Assembly (NCBI GenBank): GCA_012960465.1
Contig: DUBF01000151.1
Location: forward strand, 17,139 to 81,138
Reading direction: 5' to 3'
DNA from: Rhodospirillales bacterium
Lineage (GTDB): Bacteria > Pseudomonadota > Alphaproteobacteria > Rhodospirillales > UBA2165
Length of the DNA stretch: 64,000 nt
Numbering within the stretch: the first letter of the stretch is position 1; each line of letters opens with the position of its first letter. Made by a program: the position numbers and the translations under genes. Below, in pieces: positions 36,528 through 45,280 of this stretch. The notes below the pieces were generated by a model, which worked only from the letters and a program-made list of their open reading frames with translations, ran no database searches and was not told where the DNA came from.

Positions 36528-37466
36528 ATGGCAGTTGAGAAAAAAACTAAATTACGCATAGCATTTATGGGGACACCAGAATTTGCAGTCCCAATTCTTG
36601 AGGCTTTAGTTTCCGTTGGTCATGAAATTATTTGCGTCTATACTCAACCACCTCGCACAGGAGGCCGTGGTCAAAAGGAAAAAAAAACGCCCATTCATAT
36701 TAGAGCTGAAAAATTTGGCATTAACGTACGCGTGCCTAAAGATTTTCGATTTAAACAACAACAACGGGCTTTTGCTGACTTGAATATCGATTGTGCTGTT
36801 GTAGTCGCATACGGTTTAATCTTGCCTGGAGTTATTTTAACGGCGCCAAAGCTAGGATGTCTTAATATTCACGCGTCTTTGTTGCCGAGGTGGCGCGGCG
36901 CGGCGCCTATCCAGCGGGCTATTTTGACCGGTGATGAAGAGAGTGGCGTTACTATAATGCAAATGGATGAGGGTCTAGATACTGGCGCGATGTTGATGGT
37001 AGGTCGGGTTGCAATCACACGCGAAACAACAGGTGAGAGCCTCCACAACACACTTTCTGAGATTGGATCATCGCTTATTATTAAAGTTTTGAATGCTCTT
37101 ATGGAGGGTAAAATTTGGCCGACAGATCAGCCTGAGGACGGTGTAACATATGCTAAAAAATTAGAACGATCTGAAGGGCATATTGATTGGCGAAAACCTG
37201 CTGAAGATATTGAGAGGCTGATAAGAGCGTTTACACCTTGGCCTGGTAGTTGGTTTGAAGTGAAGGGGGAAAGAATCAAGATATTGTCGGCGCAAGTTAA
37301 AAATATCGACGGAGTACCGGGCACGGTTATGGATGATAAGCTAACTATTTCCTGCGGTGTTGATGGGCTCCAGTTAAATACTGTACAGAGAGCAGGTAAA
37401 AGTCCGATGACAGTTGCGGAGTTTTTGCGAGGTTTTAAACTACCAATCGGTACTGTTGTCAACTGA
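36528..37466 (+). CDS. fmt: Methionyl-tRNA formyltransferase
   Basis: Formylates Met-tRNAi with 10-formyl-tetrahydrofolate to allow initiation. Seen: IAFMGTPEFAVPILEAL near the N-terminus, GLILP, the catalytic set NIHASLLPRWRGAAPIQRAI (Asn113, His115) and MDEGLDTGAM (Asp151), then the C-terminal OB-like domain from about 215 (AFTPWPGSWFEVKGERIKI). Length 312 is usual. Its stop overlaps the truA ATG by one base (TGATG), so translation is coupled. Confidence 0.97.
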   Translation: MAVEKKTKLRIAFMGTPEFAVPILEALVSVGHEIICVYTQPPRTGGRGQKEKKTPIHIRAEKFGINVRVPKDFRFKQQQRAFADLNIDCAVVVAYGLILPGVILTAPKLGCLNIHASLLPRWRGAAPIQRAILTGDEESGVTIMQMDEGLDTGAMLMVGRVAITRETTGESLHNTLSEIGSSLIIKVLNALMEGKIWPTDQPEDGVTYAKKLERSEGHIDWRKPAEDIERLIRAFTPWPGSWFEVKGERIKILSAQVKNIDGVPGTVMDDKLTISCGVDGLQLNTVQRAGKSPMTVAEFLRGFKLPIGTVVN

Positions 37467-38215
37467 TGCAACGTTATAAACTGACGCTTGAATATGATGG
37501 CTCAGGTTTTGTTGGCTGGCAGAGGCAAATTAACGGCCTCGGTGTTCAAGAGGCTATAGAGCAGTCTATTGAGAGTTTTTGTGGAGAATCTGTGACAGTT
37601 TTTGGTTCTGGAAGGACAGATGCTGGTGTTCATGCAATGGCTCAGGTGGCTCATTTTGATATTAAAAAGGTTACTGATAGTGATACGGTTCGCGATGCAC
37701 TTAATTATTATTTGAAAAAGGGTACTATTTCAGTATTGGCTGCGGAAGCCGTAAGCCAAGATTTTCATTCGCGTTTTTCGGCTACCAACCGTTCTTACCT
37801 CTATCGTATTGTTAGTCGACGTGGACCAATTACATTTGACAGTGGGCGTGTTTGGTGGGTTCCAGCAAATCTTGATGTTGTTGCTATGCGTCAAGCTTCT
37901 CAGGTCCTAGTAGGAAAACATGATTTTTCAACTTTTCGGGCAGCTGAATGCCAAGCCGACGGCCCGGTGAAAACGTTGGATGAAATACGTGTTGATCAAG
38001 CACCTTATCCGGGTGGCCTTGAAATCCGAATACATGTTCGCGCAAAATCCTTTCTATATCATCAAGTCCGAAACTTTGCAGGTTCGTTAAAATTAGTTGG
38101 CGAAGGTCGTTGGTCAATTAATGACTTTGAAACGGCTTTTAAGGCTACAGACCGAAGTCAAGGTGGTCCAACAGCTCCGCCTGAAGGTTTGTATTTTGTT
38201 AAAGTTGCCTATTAA
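37466..38215 (+). CDS. truA: tRNA pseudouridine(38-40) synthase TruA
   Basis: Isomerises uridines 38-40 in the anticodon arm of many tRNAs. Seen: YDGSGFVGWQRQ at the N-terminus, catalytic Asp52 in GSGRTDAGVHAMAQ, HSRFSATNRSYLYRI, GKHDFSTFRAAECQ, and SFLYHQVRNFAGSLKLVGEG near the C-terminus. Length 249. It is the last gene of def-fmt-truA. A new gene with its own TTG start follows after 78 nt. Confidence 0.96.
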   Translation: MQRYKLTLEYDGSGFVGWQRQINGLGVQEAIEQSIESFCGESVTVFGSGRTDAGVHAMAQVAHFDIKKVTDSDTVRDALNYYLKKGTISVLAAEAVSQDFHSRFSATNRSYLYRIVSRRGPITFDSGRVWWVPANLDVVAMRQASQVLVGKHDFSTFRAAECQADGPVKTLDEIRVDQAPYPGGLEIRIHVRAKSFLYHQVRNFAGSLKLVGEGRWSINDFETAFKATDRSQGGPTAPPEGLYFVKVAY

Positions 38216-38293
38216 CTCGTTGATAGCTAAATATTTTTTTGTTTATTATTAAAAATATACTAGAAATTTTATAACCAAGCTAAAAGGTGCGAT

Positions 38294-39694
38294 TTGAAAA
38301 TAAGCTCTTCTAAAATTGCGTTTATACCTATATTCTTAATAAGTGTAATAATATTTTTTTTACCTCCGCCGGTGGGAATTGACACTCAGGTAATGAAGGG
38401 GGCTGCAGTAATTATTTTGGCCATCGGACTTTGGTCTACTGCAGTTTTACCAGCTTCTTTTGGCTCATTAATTTTTTTATTTGTAACAGTCGTGTTGGCT
38501 ATTGCCCCGCCAACGATTGTGTTTTCTGGATTTCATTCGGAAGCAACTTGGTTAGTTTTTGGCGGTCTAATTTTTGGCTTGGGGGTAAAGCGGACGGGTC
38601 TCGATACCCGCCTTGTTCGCTCTTTATTAGTGAATTTCCCCAAAGCCTATATTGCAATGATCTATGGGGTTTTTTGGATTGGGACTTTTCTTGCCTTTAT
38701 AATTCCATCTGCGTCGGGTCGGGTTGCCGTGCTGGTACCTATAATGGCAGCCTTGGCGAAAGAGGTGGGTTTTGGTGATGATCCATTGAGTTTGGGAAAG
38801 GGCCGGACTGGTTTAATTTTGGCGGCTTCAATGGGTACGATGGTTCCGGCATTTAATATTCTACCTGCTAATGTACCCAACATGGCGCTCTACGGTGCCG
38901 CCGACAGTGTTCTGAATATTCAACTTACTTTTACCGAGTATTTGTTACTGAATTTTCCTGTTATGGGATTTTTTCCTTTATTGGTATATCCAGCAGTTAT
39001 TGCTTTATTATTTTGGGATGTCCCAATTTACCAAGAGCCAAAACAAGAAAGTAAGCTTTGGAGTGGGGAGGAGAGGCGTCTACTAATAATTTTATTAATC
39101 GCATTAGTTCTATGGATAACCGATAGTTTTCACGGTATTTCTCCAGCCTGGGTTTCGCTTGGGGCCGCAATTGTTTGTTTGCTTCCCCGTATAGGCATGC
39201 TTTCTTCTAGTGTTCTTGGTGGTGAGATTAATTATAGTCCAGTGTTATTTTTAGCAGGAGTGATTGGTCTGGGTGCAGTGGCTAATCATGTCGGACTGGG
39301 AACTTTAATAGCGGAAAATATTTTAAGTATACTAGATCTCCAAAAAGGCGCTGATTTTCAGAATTTTGCATCTATTTCAATTACAAGCATGATTGTTGGC
39401 TTGTTTACGACAATGCCTGCCCAACCGCCAATAATGGTGGCTATGGCCTCTGTGCTAGCTGAGGCAACTGGGTGGTCACAAATGAGTGTAATTATGACTG
39501 CTATAACCGCTTGGGGAGTGTTTCCATTTTTTTATCAAGCGCCTCCGGTCGTTGTTGCAGTTGCACTGGGGAACTTGAGGATTTCTGATGTGACAAAAAT
39601 GCTCGTAGTATATATGGTAATTGGCATTTTATTGAAATTACCTTTGCATTTTGTTTGGGGTCAATACGTTGGAAAGTTTGTTGCTGTTAACTAA
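38294..39694 (+). CDS. SLC13/DASS family carboxylate transporter
   Basis: Inner-membrane carrier of the divalent anion:sodium symporter family, which takes up dicarboxylates or related anions. 466 residues, eleven or so hydrophobic segments with two hairpin loops. The first hairpin reads IPSASGRVAVLVPI and the second TTMPAQPPIMVAM; family members normally carry SNT in both, so substrate or cation use may differ. Start TTG 38294 with AAAGG 6-10 nt upstream. It stands alone between truA and a convergent thioesterase gene. Confidence 0.8.
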   Translation: MKISSSKIAFIPIFLISVIIFFLPPPVGIDTQVMKGAAVIILAIGLWSTAVLPASFGSLIFLFVTVVLAIAPPTIVFSGFHSEATWLVFGGLIFGLGVKRTGLDTRLVRSLLVNFPKAYIAMIYGVFWIGTFLAFIIPSASGRVAVLVPIMAALAKEVGFGDDPLSLGKGRTGLILAASMGTMVPAFNILPANVPNMALYGAADSVLNIQLTFTEYLLLNFPVMGFFPLLVYPAVIALLFWDVPIYQEPKQESKLWSGEERRLLIILLIALVLWITDSFHGISPAWVSLGAAIVCLLPRIGMLSSSVLGGEINYSPVLFLAGVIGLGAVANHVGLGTLIAENILSILDLQKGADFQNFASISITSMIVGLFTTMPAQPPIMVAMASVLAEATGWSQMSVIMTAITAWGVFPFFYQAPPVVVAVALGNLRISDVTKMLVVYMVIGILLKLPLHFVWGQYVGKFVAVN

Positions 39695-39746
39695 CACTTG
39701 TAATTCATTGATCCTATTTATTAAGTGTCATTCTAACCGCATTAAA

Positions 39747-40187
39747 TTAATTAAGATTGATTAAATGGGATTTAACGATCTCCTTTAAATTTTTCGGCAT
39801 AATTGCAGAACGCCGTTTTTTCATATCAAAATAAACTTCTGATGTGGTTTGAGTTGCGCAATGAATGCCAGTATCAGCATTATACATTCGCTGTTCGTGG
39901 GTCATACTTTTATTACCCATTTTTGACCAAGCACCTTTTATTTCCATTAACTGACCTGCAGTAATCTCGTGGACAAAGTCGATCGAAATGTTTGCAACTA
40001 CTACACCCATCCCATTTTGGGTAAGATCACTTTGTTTGATACCGATATGGCGCCACATTTGAAAACCACCGTCATCGAAGAAGTGTGCATAGAAGCGAAC
40101 GTTTAAATGTCCGTAGTGATCACAATGACGGGGTAGTACGATACCGCGATATGTAACAAACCAATCCTCAACTTCTTTATTGTTCAT
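39747..40187 (-). CDS. Acyl-CoA thioesterase, 4HBT hotdog fold
   Basis: 146-residue hotdog-fold thioesterase hydrolysing a CoA thioester. Seen: RHCDHYGHLNVRFYAHFFDDG with the family Asp, VANISIDFVHEITAGQLMEIKGAW on the central strand, and the C-terminal helix region. This is the 4-hydroxybenzoyl-CoA thioesterase / YbgC subgroup of broad specificity. Last gene on the minus strand of the dapE block, 10 nt after the stop of the membrane-protein gene, so probably part of the same transcript. Confidence 0.82.
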   Translation of the reverse strand: MNNKEVEDWFVTYRGIVLPRHCDHYGHLNVRFYAHFFDDGGFQMWRHIGIKQSDLTQNGMGVVVANISIDFVHEITAGQLMEIKGAWSKMGNKSMTHEQRMYNADTGIHCATQTTSEVYFDMKKRRSAIMPKNLKEIVKSHLINLN

Positions 40188-40197
40188 AGTTTATACC

Positions 40198-40785
40198 TTA
40201 AATAACATGGAGTGTTCGTTGTGTGATTGCACTGATAATAATACTGAGTATTAAATCAAGAACAACAATCCCGGCAGCAATACCAACTGAAACTTCAAGC
40301 GCGGTCTTGGTTATAAAGTATGTATATAAGAAGACGAGGCCTAGCAGACAAAGACCAATTAAGGTAGCTGCAGTGCCATGAATAAGGTGTACCTCGACTA
40401 ATATAGCGAACGGTAAATAGATAAAATTTTGGAGTACTGAAGCCCAATTATATATAACGATATAGCGAACAAATTTTTGACCGTTGCCAAGCATGTTGGT
40501 TATGTAATTAATTATTAGGGGAAATGCTATCCACCCTATGACGTAGGCAATTACATAAATGGCCACAAAGCGTGGAAAATTGATATCACTATCGCTTACC
40601 GCATAGCGAACGTTAAGAAGGAGCGTAAATATAGGTGCAACTATTATTGCCGCGGTAAAAGATCGCCAAAACCCTAAATGTGAGATGTTAAAATAGCTCA
40701 TACCATTTTTATCCCCAAAGGCTAGTCGGATTGTACCATAGAGTGAGCTTGATATTTCTCCTATTGGGGCTCTAATGGATGCCAT
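40198..40785 (-). CDS. Conserved membrane protein in the dap operon, unknown function
   Basis: 195-residue integral membrane protein with about five helices; not recognised by function. Seen: a soluble start with RLAFGDKNGMSYFNISHLGFWRSF, then helices from about residue 40, a conserved-looking NWASVLQNFIYLPF segment (about 118-131), and helices to the C-terminus. The layout resembles YIP1-domain proteins. It starts 3 nt after the dapE stop and is followed by the thioesterase, so translation is probably coupled to dapE. Confidence 0.65.
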   Translation of the reverse strand: MASIRAPIGEISSSLYGTIRLAFGDKNGMSYFNISHLGFWRSFTAAIIVAPIFTLLLNVRYAVSDSDINFPRFVAIYVIAYVIGWIAFPLIINYITNMLGNGQKFVRYIVIYNWASVLQNFIYLPFAILVEVHLIHGTAATLIGLCLLGLVFLYTYFITKTALEVSVGIAAGIVVLDLILSIIISAITQRTLHVI

Positions 40786-40788
40786 AAA

Positions 40789-41949
40789 TTAAGTATTCTT
40801 TTTAAAGAATTGTTCAAGGACGGCCGAGTATATTTTAGTTAATGACTCTAGATCTTTAATTGCCACACATTCATTCGATTTATGCATCGTCTTACCAATT
40901 AAGCCAAATTCTGCAACTGGGCAATAATCTTTAATAAACCTGGCATCGGACGTTCCGCCGGTTGTACTGAGCTCTGGTGTCTTCCCGGTCACTGATTCTA
41001 CCGCCTGCGAAATGATATCACTTAGGTCCCCAGGGGGCGTTAAAAAACTCTCACCCGAAACATAAATATCTAGTTCATAATCCAGATTTATTGCATCAAG
41101 CGCACTTCGTAACAGTTTATCGAGAGTTGTTGAATTATGAAGATCATTATATCGGATATTGAAGACAGCTTTTGCCTTTGCTGGTATTACATTTGTTGCT
41201 GAATTACCCACGTCAACCGTTGATACTTGTATTGTTGACGCCTGAAAATGATTGGAACCATTATCTAACGTTAGATTAGTAAGCGTGGTTAACATATTAA
41301 CCAGTATATGGATTGGATTTTTTGCTAGATGGGGGTAAGCGGTGTGGCCTTGTACTCCATTGACTGTCAGCGTTCCATTTAAACTACCTCGGCGGCCAAT
41401 TTTAATCATCTCGCCAAGGCTGTTTGGGTTAGTTGGTTCTCCCACTATGCATGCATCGAAGACTTCGCCCTCAGATTCTGCCCATTCAAGCAATTTACGT
41501 GTGCCATTTATTGCAGGACCTTCCTCATCGCCTGTAATTAGGAGGGAGATTGATCCACCAAAATCAGGTCCGTAGGTATTAAGAAAGCGAGAGGTGGCTT
41601 CGACAAAGCATGCTATGGCTGTTTTCATATCAGATGCACCCCGGCCATACAGAATTCCATCGATTACTTCACTGCCAAAAGGATCTATTGTCCAACTCTC
41701 TTCGTCGCCAACAGGAACCACATCTGTATGTCCTGCAAAGCAGAAGTTTGGAGCAGAGTTTCCAAGTCGTGCATAAAGGTTCTGGATATCTGGGGTATTT
41801 TTATCAGAAAAATTTTTGCTATGACAAGAAAATCCGAGATCCGCTAATACTGTTTCTAGTATTTTTTGTGTGCCCCCGTCCTCTGGTGTTACGCTGGGAC
41901 ATTTGATTAGAGAACGAGAGAGATCTAAAGCATTTATTTGATCGGGCAC
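40789..41949 (-). CDS. dapE: Succinyl-diaminopimelate desuccinylase
   Basis: Zinc peptidase-fold enzyme that hydrolyses N-succinyl-LL-diaminopimelate, supplying lysine and peptidoglycan precursor. Seen: metal ligand His74 in [12 protein letters not shown], the bridging Asp107 in YGRGASDMK, and [12 protein letters not shown] with Glu142/Glu143; MHKSNECV near the C-terminus holds the last His. Length 386. Start is GTG 41949; no ATG lies near. Nine nt separate it from the dapD stop, giving a dapD-dapE pair within the long minus-strand block. Confidence 0.95.
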   Translation of the reverse strand: MPDQINALDLSRSLIKCPSVTPEDGGTQKILETVLADLGFSCHSKNFSDKNTPDIQNLYARLGNSAPNFCFAGHTDVVPVGDEESWTIDPFGSEVIDGILYGRGASDMKTAIACFVEATSRFLNTYGPDFGGSISLLITGDEEGPAINGTRKLLEWAESEGEVFDACIVGEPTNPNSLGEMIKIGRRGSLNGTLTVNGVQGHTAYPHLAKNPIHILVNMLTTLTNLTLDNGSNHFQASTIQVSTVDVGNSATNVIPAKAKAVFNIRYNDLHNSTTLDKLLRSALDAINLDYELDIYVSGESFLTPPGDLSDIISQAVESVTGKTPELSTTGGTSDARFIKDYCPVAEFGLIGKTMHKSNECVAIKDLESLTKIYSAVLEQFFKKNT

Positions 41950-41958
41950 GGAAATTAT

Positions 41959-42810
41959 TTAATCTCTTAATAAATCATTTATAGAAGTTTTAGAGCGTGT
42001 CTGTTCGTCAACCGTTTTTACAATTACAGCACAATAGAGGCTGGGCCCGGGTGTCCCATCGGGCAAGTTGTTCCCGGGCAGTGAGCCTGGCACCACAACC
42101 GAATAAGCTGGTACATGTCCTTTATGGATTTTGCCAGTTTCTCGGTGGATAATTTTTGTCGAGGCCCCAATGAAGACGCCCATGGAAAGGACAGCACCAG
42201 TTTGAACAATAACGCCTTCCGCAACTTCAGAGCGGGCTCCGATGAAACAATTATCTTCGATGATGACGGGATCGGCTTGCAAGGGTTCCAGGACACCCCC
42301 AATGCCAACGCCACCTGAAATATGGCAGTTTTTTCCAATTTGTGCACATGAACCAATGGTTGCCCACGTATCAATCATTGACCCTTCACCAACATATGCG
42401 CCAAGGTTCACAAATGATGGCATTAAAACGGCACCTGGTGCAATAAAGGCCGAATGTCGAACAACACAATTTGGCACGGCTCGAAATCCCGCACTAGAGA
42501 ATTCCTTTTTGGTCCATCCGGAGAATTTAGAGGGCACTTTGTCCCACCAATTACCATCCCCGGCGCTATTGTTGATAATTTCCATGTCATTTAAACGAAA
42601 TGATAACAAGACAGCCTTTTTCAGCCACTGGTTAACTTGCCAAGCAAATTCTTGACCCTTCTTTGGTTCGGCGACGCGTTCCTCACCGTTATCTAAAAGA
42701 TTAAGCGCAGTTTCAACGGCACTACGAATGTCGCCTGTCGTTTCTGCATTTATGCTGTCGCGGGCGTCCCAAGCAGCATCGATAGCATTTTGTAATTCTT
42801 GGTTATTCAC
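41959..42810 (-). CDS. dapD: 2,3,4,5-tetrahydropyridine-2,6-dicarboxylate N-succinyltransferase
   Basis: Succinylates tetrahydrodipicolinate, the step before DapC and DapE in lysine/DAP synthesis. Seen: N-terminal helical domain ([20 protein letters not shown]), a left-handed beta-helix of hexapeptide repeats ([48 protein letters not shown]), and a C-terminal part with [15 protein letters not shown]. The frame opens at TTG 42861, but the upstream 17 residues are not family-like and no ribosome site precedes them; GTG 42810 gives 283 residues and the normal N-terminus [13 protein letters not shown]. dapE follows. Confidence 0.93.
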   Translation of the reverse strand: MNNQELQNAIDAAWDARDSINAETTGDIRSAVETALNLLDNGEERVAEPKKGQEFAWQVNQWLKKAVLLSFRLNDMEIINNSAGDGNWWDKVPSKFSGWTKKEFSSAGFRAVPNCVVRHSAFIAPGAVLMPSFVNLGAYVGEGSMIDTWATIGSCAQIGKNCHISGGVGIGGVLEPLQADPVIIEDNCFIGARSEVAEGVIVQTGAVLSMGVFIGASTKIIHRETGKIHKGHVPAYSVVVPGSLPGNNLPDGTPGPSLYCAVIVKTVDEQTRSKTSINDLLRD

Positions 42811-42898
42811 TGGTTTTTTTGCCTTTTTTATTTTTAAATAAGGTCCGGAATGTGCGGTCAAAGGGCGGTTATGTCAATGGCGATATTAGTTGTTAGCG

Positions 42899-43573
42899 TT
42901 AATTACCTGTAATCATAGCAAGCCATTGGGATAAGTTATCTGTCGTATAATTGGGTTTGATCGTGTCAATTCCATTATGAGCCCAAGTTTGGCCCGTTTT
43001 TACCCAAACTGTTTTCATACCCAACTTGGCAGCGGGTATTAAATTACGGGCCATGTCTTCTACCATAATAGCTTTTTTAGGATTAATATTGAATTTGTCT
43101 ATAAACTGGGAATAAATTTCAGGGGCAGGTTTAGGGATATAATCAGCATCAACGATATCAAAAATATTTTCTATGTGACGATCTATTTCTAAGTATTTGA
43201 TGACCCGTTCGGCGTAATTTGTTGTCGCATTGGTAAATATGATTTTATGTTTGGGGAACGCGTCTAGTGCATTTGCCATCACTTTGTCAGGCTTAATATT
43301 TGAGAAATCTATGTCATGTACATAGTCGAGATAGGGCCCTGGATCCATGTTATGACATTCCATCATACCGCGCAGTGTTGTACCATGTTCTCGAAAGAAG
43401 CTTTTTTGGACTTTATAGGCTTCTGAAGCCGGTATTTTTAGAAACTCTGAAACATAATCACACATGCGTTTATCAATTTGACCAAATAAATTAATTGATG
43501 AGTGATATAGCGTATTATCTAGATCAAAGATCCAAGTTTCAATATCACGGAATTCGACCGATAGTTTGTTCAT
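42899..43573 (-). CDS. HAD-family pyrimidine 5'-nucleotidase (SDT1/YjjG-like)
   Basis: Haloacid dehalogenase-fold phosphatase hydrolysing pyrimidine nucleotides or similar phosphates. Seen: motif I FDLDNTLY (Asp17, Asp19), cap-domain helices (about 30-100), motif II IIFTNAT, motif III Lys in the PKPAPEIYSQF region, and motif IV MVEDMARNLIPAAKLG. 224 residues, the size of the pyrimidine 5'-nucleotidase group. It lies between argB and dapD, a placement frequent in alphaproteobacteria. Confidence 0.85.
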   Translation of the reverse strand: MNKLSVEFRDIETWIFDLDNTLYHSSINLFGQIDKRMCDYVSEFLKIPASEAYKVQKSFFREHGTTLRGMMECHNMDPGPYLDYVHDIDFSNIKPDKVMANALDAFPKHKIIFTNATTNYAERVIKYLEIDRHIENIFDIVDADYIPKPAPEIYSQFIDKFNINPKKAIMVEDMARNLIPAAKLGMKTVWVKTGQTWAHNGIDTIKPNYTTDNLSQWLAMITGN

Positions 43574-43606
43574 AAATCTGACCTTGATTAGTTGGCAATT
43601 ACTAAT

Positions 43607-44515
43607 TTAACTTGCTTCGATGAGCGTTCCTGCACCATGTTCTGTGAAGAGTTCTAATAGTAAAGCGTGGGGCACCCTGCCATCTATAATAACTGCAGCA
43701 TCGACACCTTTTTCTACGGCATTCACGCATGTCTCAACTTTAGGAATCATGCCGTCTTGTATTGTTCCGTTATCAATTAACCCTCTGGCTTTTTTGGAGT
43801 CCATTTTTTCAATCAAGTTCCCTTTTGCATCGAGGACACCAGCTACATCAGTTAGTAATAAAAGTCGGCTTGCTGACATGGCAGAAGCAATTGAGCCAGC
43901 AGCTGTATCAGCATTAATGTTATAGGTTTCGCCTTTATCACCAGAACCGATAGGTGCGATCACAGGAATAATATCAGTTTCTTTAAAAACTTCGAGTAAA
44001 TGCGTGGCTATACTTTTAGGCTCTCCGACAAATCCTAGATCAAGAATTTTTTCAATATTGGAATCTGGATCACGTTTGGTTCGCCGAGCTTTAGTGGCAC
44101 GGATGAGATTACCATCTTTGCCAGAAAGGCCAACAGCTAAGCCGCCGGCATGATTAATTGCCGCTGCGATTTGTTTATTGATTTTACCGGCCAAAACCAT
44201 TTCAACTACTTCAACGGTTGCAGCATCCGTAACTCTTAGGCCATCGACGAAAGAGGATTGTATTTTTAATCGGTCCAACATTTCCGCTATTTGTGGCCCA
44301 CCGCCATGAACGACGATCGGGTTGATACCAACGTGATTCAATAGAACAATATCGTTCGCAAAAAGTTCTGCTAAGTCAGGATTTCCCATAGCGTGTCCGC
44401 CATACTTAACAACGAATGTCTCCCCAGTATGGCGCCGCATATATGGCAACGCCTCACCAAGTATTGCTGCTTGGGCATGTGATTTTTTCTTTAAGTTATT
44501 ATCCGTTTTTGCCAT
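43607..44515 (-). CDS. argB: Acetylglutamate kinase
   Basis: Second step of arginine synthesis, phosphorylating N-acetylglutamate. Seen: VKYGGHAMG (38-46) for [17 protein letters not shown] for substrate, [26 protein letters not shown], and ATP-loop lysine in the [14 protein letters not shown] stretch. 302 residues. Downstream gene is 33 nt away; engB lies 87 nt upstream on the same strand. It has the N-terminal helix extension typical of arginine-sensitive enzymes (inference from length and start [20 protein letters not shown]). Confidence 0.95.
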   Translation of the reverse strand: MAKTDNNLKKKSHAQAAILGEALPYMRRHTGETFVVKYGGHAMGNPDLAELFANDIVLLNHVGINPIVVHGGGPQIAEMLDRLKIQSSFVDGLRVTDAATVEVVEMVLAGKINKQIAAAINHAGGLAVGLSGKDGNLIRATKARRTKRDPDSNIEKILDLGFVGEPKSIATHLLEVFKETDIIPVIAPIGSGDKGETYNINADTAAGSIASAMSASRLLLLTDVAGVLDAKGNLIEKMDSKKARGLIDNGTIQDGMIPKVETCVNAVEKGVDAAVIIDGRVPHALLLELFTEHGAGTLIEAS

Positions 44516-44602
44516 CGTTCTGCACTTAATTTTATAATTGTATTCCGCACCTTTAATTTTAGCCTACCAATATACAAATAACCAATAATTTAAATTATTT
44601 GA

Positions 44603-45247
44603 TTATTTTTTTATTTTAGCAAGTGAGGCGAGTGCGGTTCTTAGTGGTTCGATCCCCTGAGACTTAAACGAGCTTGTTACCATAATATTAGGGTGAGCTG
44701 CGACATGTTTTGCTGCTTCTTTATGGGTCTTCGCTAGTAATTTTTCCATATCTAATGCTTTTACTTTATCACATTTTGTAAAAATAATTTGATAGCCAAT
44801 AGCAGCAGCATCCATTAAATCCATTGTCTCCTGGTCTGTTGTTTTCAATCCATGCCGTGAATCTATTAATAAACAAACACGTCTTAATTGAACCCGGCCT
44901 CTAAGATAATCTTTTATTAGCTGGGTCCAATTTTCGACAACTGATTTTGTAGCCCGAGCATAGCCATAACCTGGTAGGTCTGCTAGCATAATTCTTTCAC
45001 CAAGATTAAAAAAATTTATTTGCTGGGTTCGTCCTGGTGTATTGGATGTACGGGCAAGATTTTTATGACTAGTAAGGGCATTCAAAAGACTGGATTTACC
45101 CACGTTGGATCGTCCCGCAAAGGCAACCTCTGGTAATTGGCCATCGGGAAGTTGGTCAAAGGAAGCCGCACTGATTAAGAAATCACATTTCTGTGAGAAT
45201 AATAATCTCCCTACTTCTAGGTTAGGCTCTTCCATAGTTTTATCCAT
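44603..45247 (-). CDS. engB: Ribosome biogenesis GTP-binding protein EngB (YsxC/YihA)
   Basis: Small TRAFAC GTPase needed for 50S assembly. Seen: G1 FAGRSNVGKSSLLN, switch I NTPGRTQQINFF, G3 ADLPGYGYA, G4 TKCDK and G5 TSSFKSQG. 214 residues. Starts at ATG 45247 (ATG 45235 possible). It follows yidC by 33 nt. This yidC-engB-argB order is widespread in alphaproteobacteria. Confidence 0.94.
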   Translation of the reverse strand: MDKTMEEPNLEVGRLLFSQKCDFLISAASFDQLPDGQLPEVAFAGRSNVGKSSLLNALTSHKNLARTSNTPGRTQQINFFNLGERIMLADLPGYGYARATKSVVENWTQLIKDYLRGRVQLRRVCLLIDSRHGLKTTDQETMDLMDAAAIGYQIIFTKCDKVKALDMEKLLAKTHKEAAKHVAAHPNIMVTSSFKSQGIEPLRTALASLAKIKK

Positions 45248-45280
45248 AATTCCAACCTAATCGGTTTAAAACTACATTAT

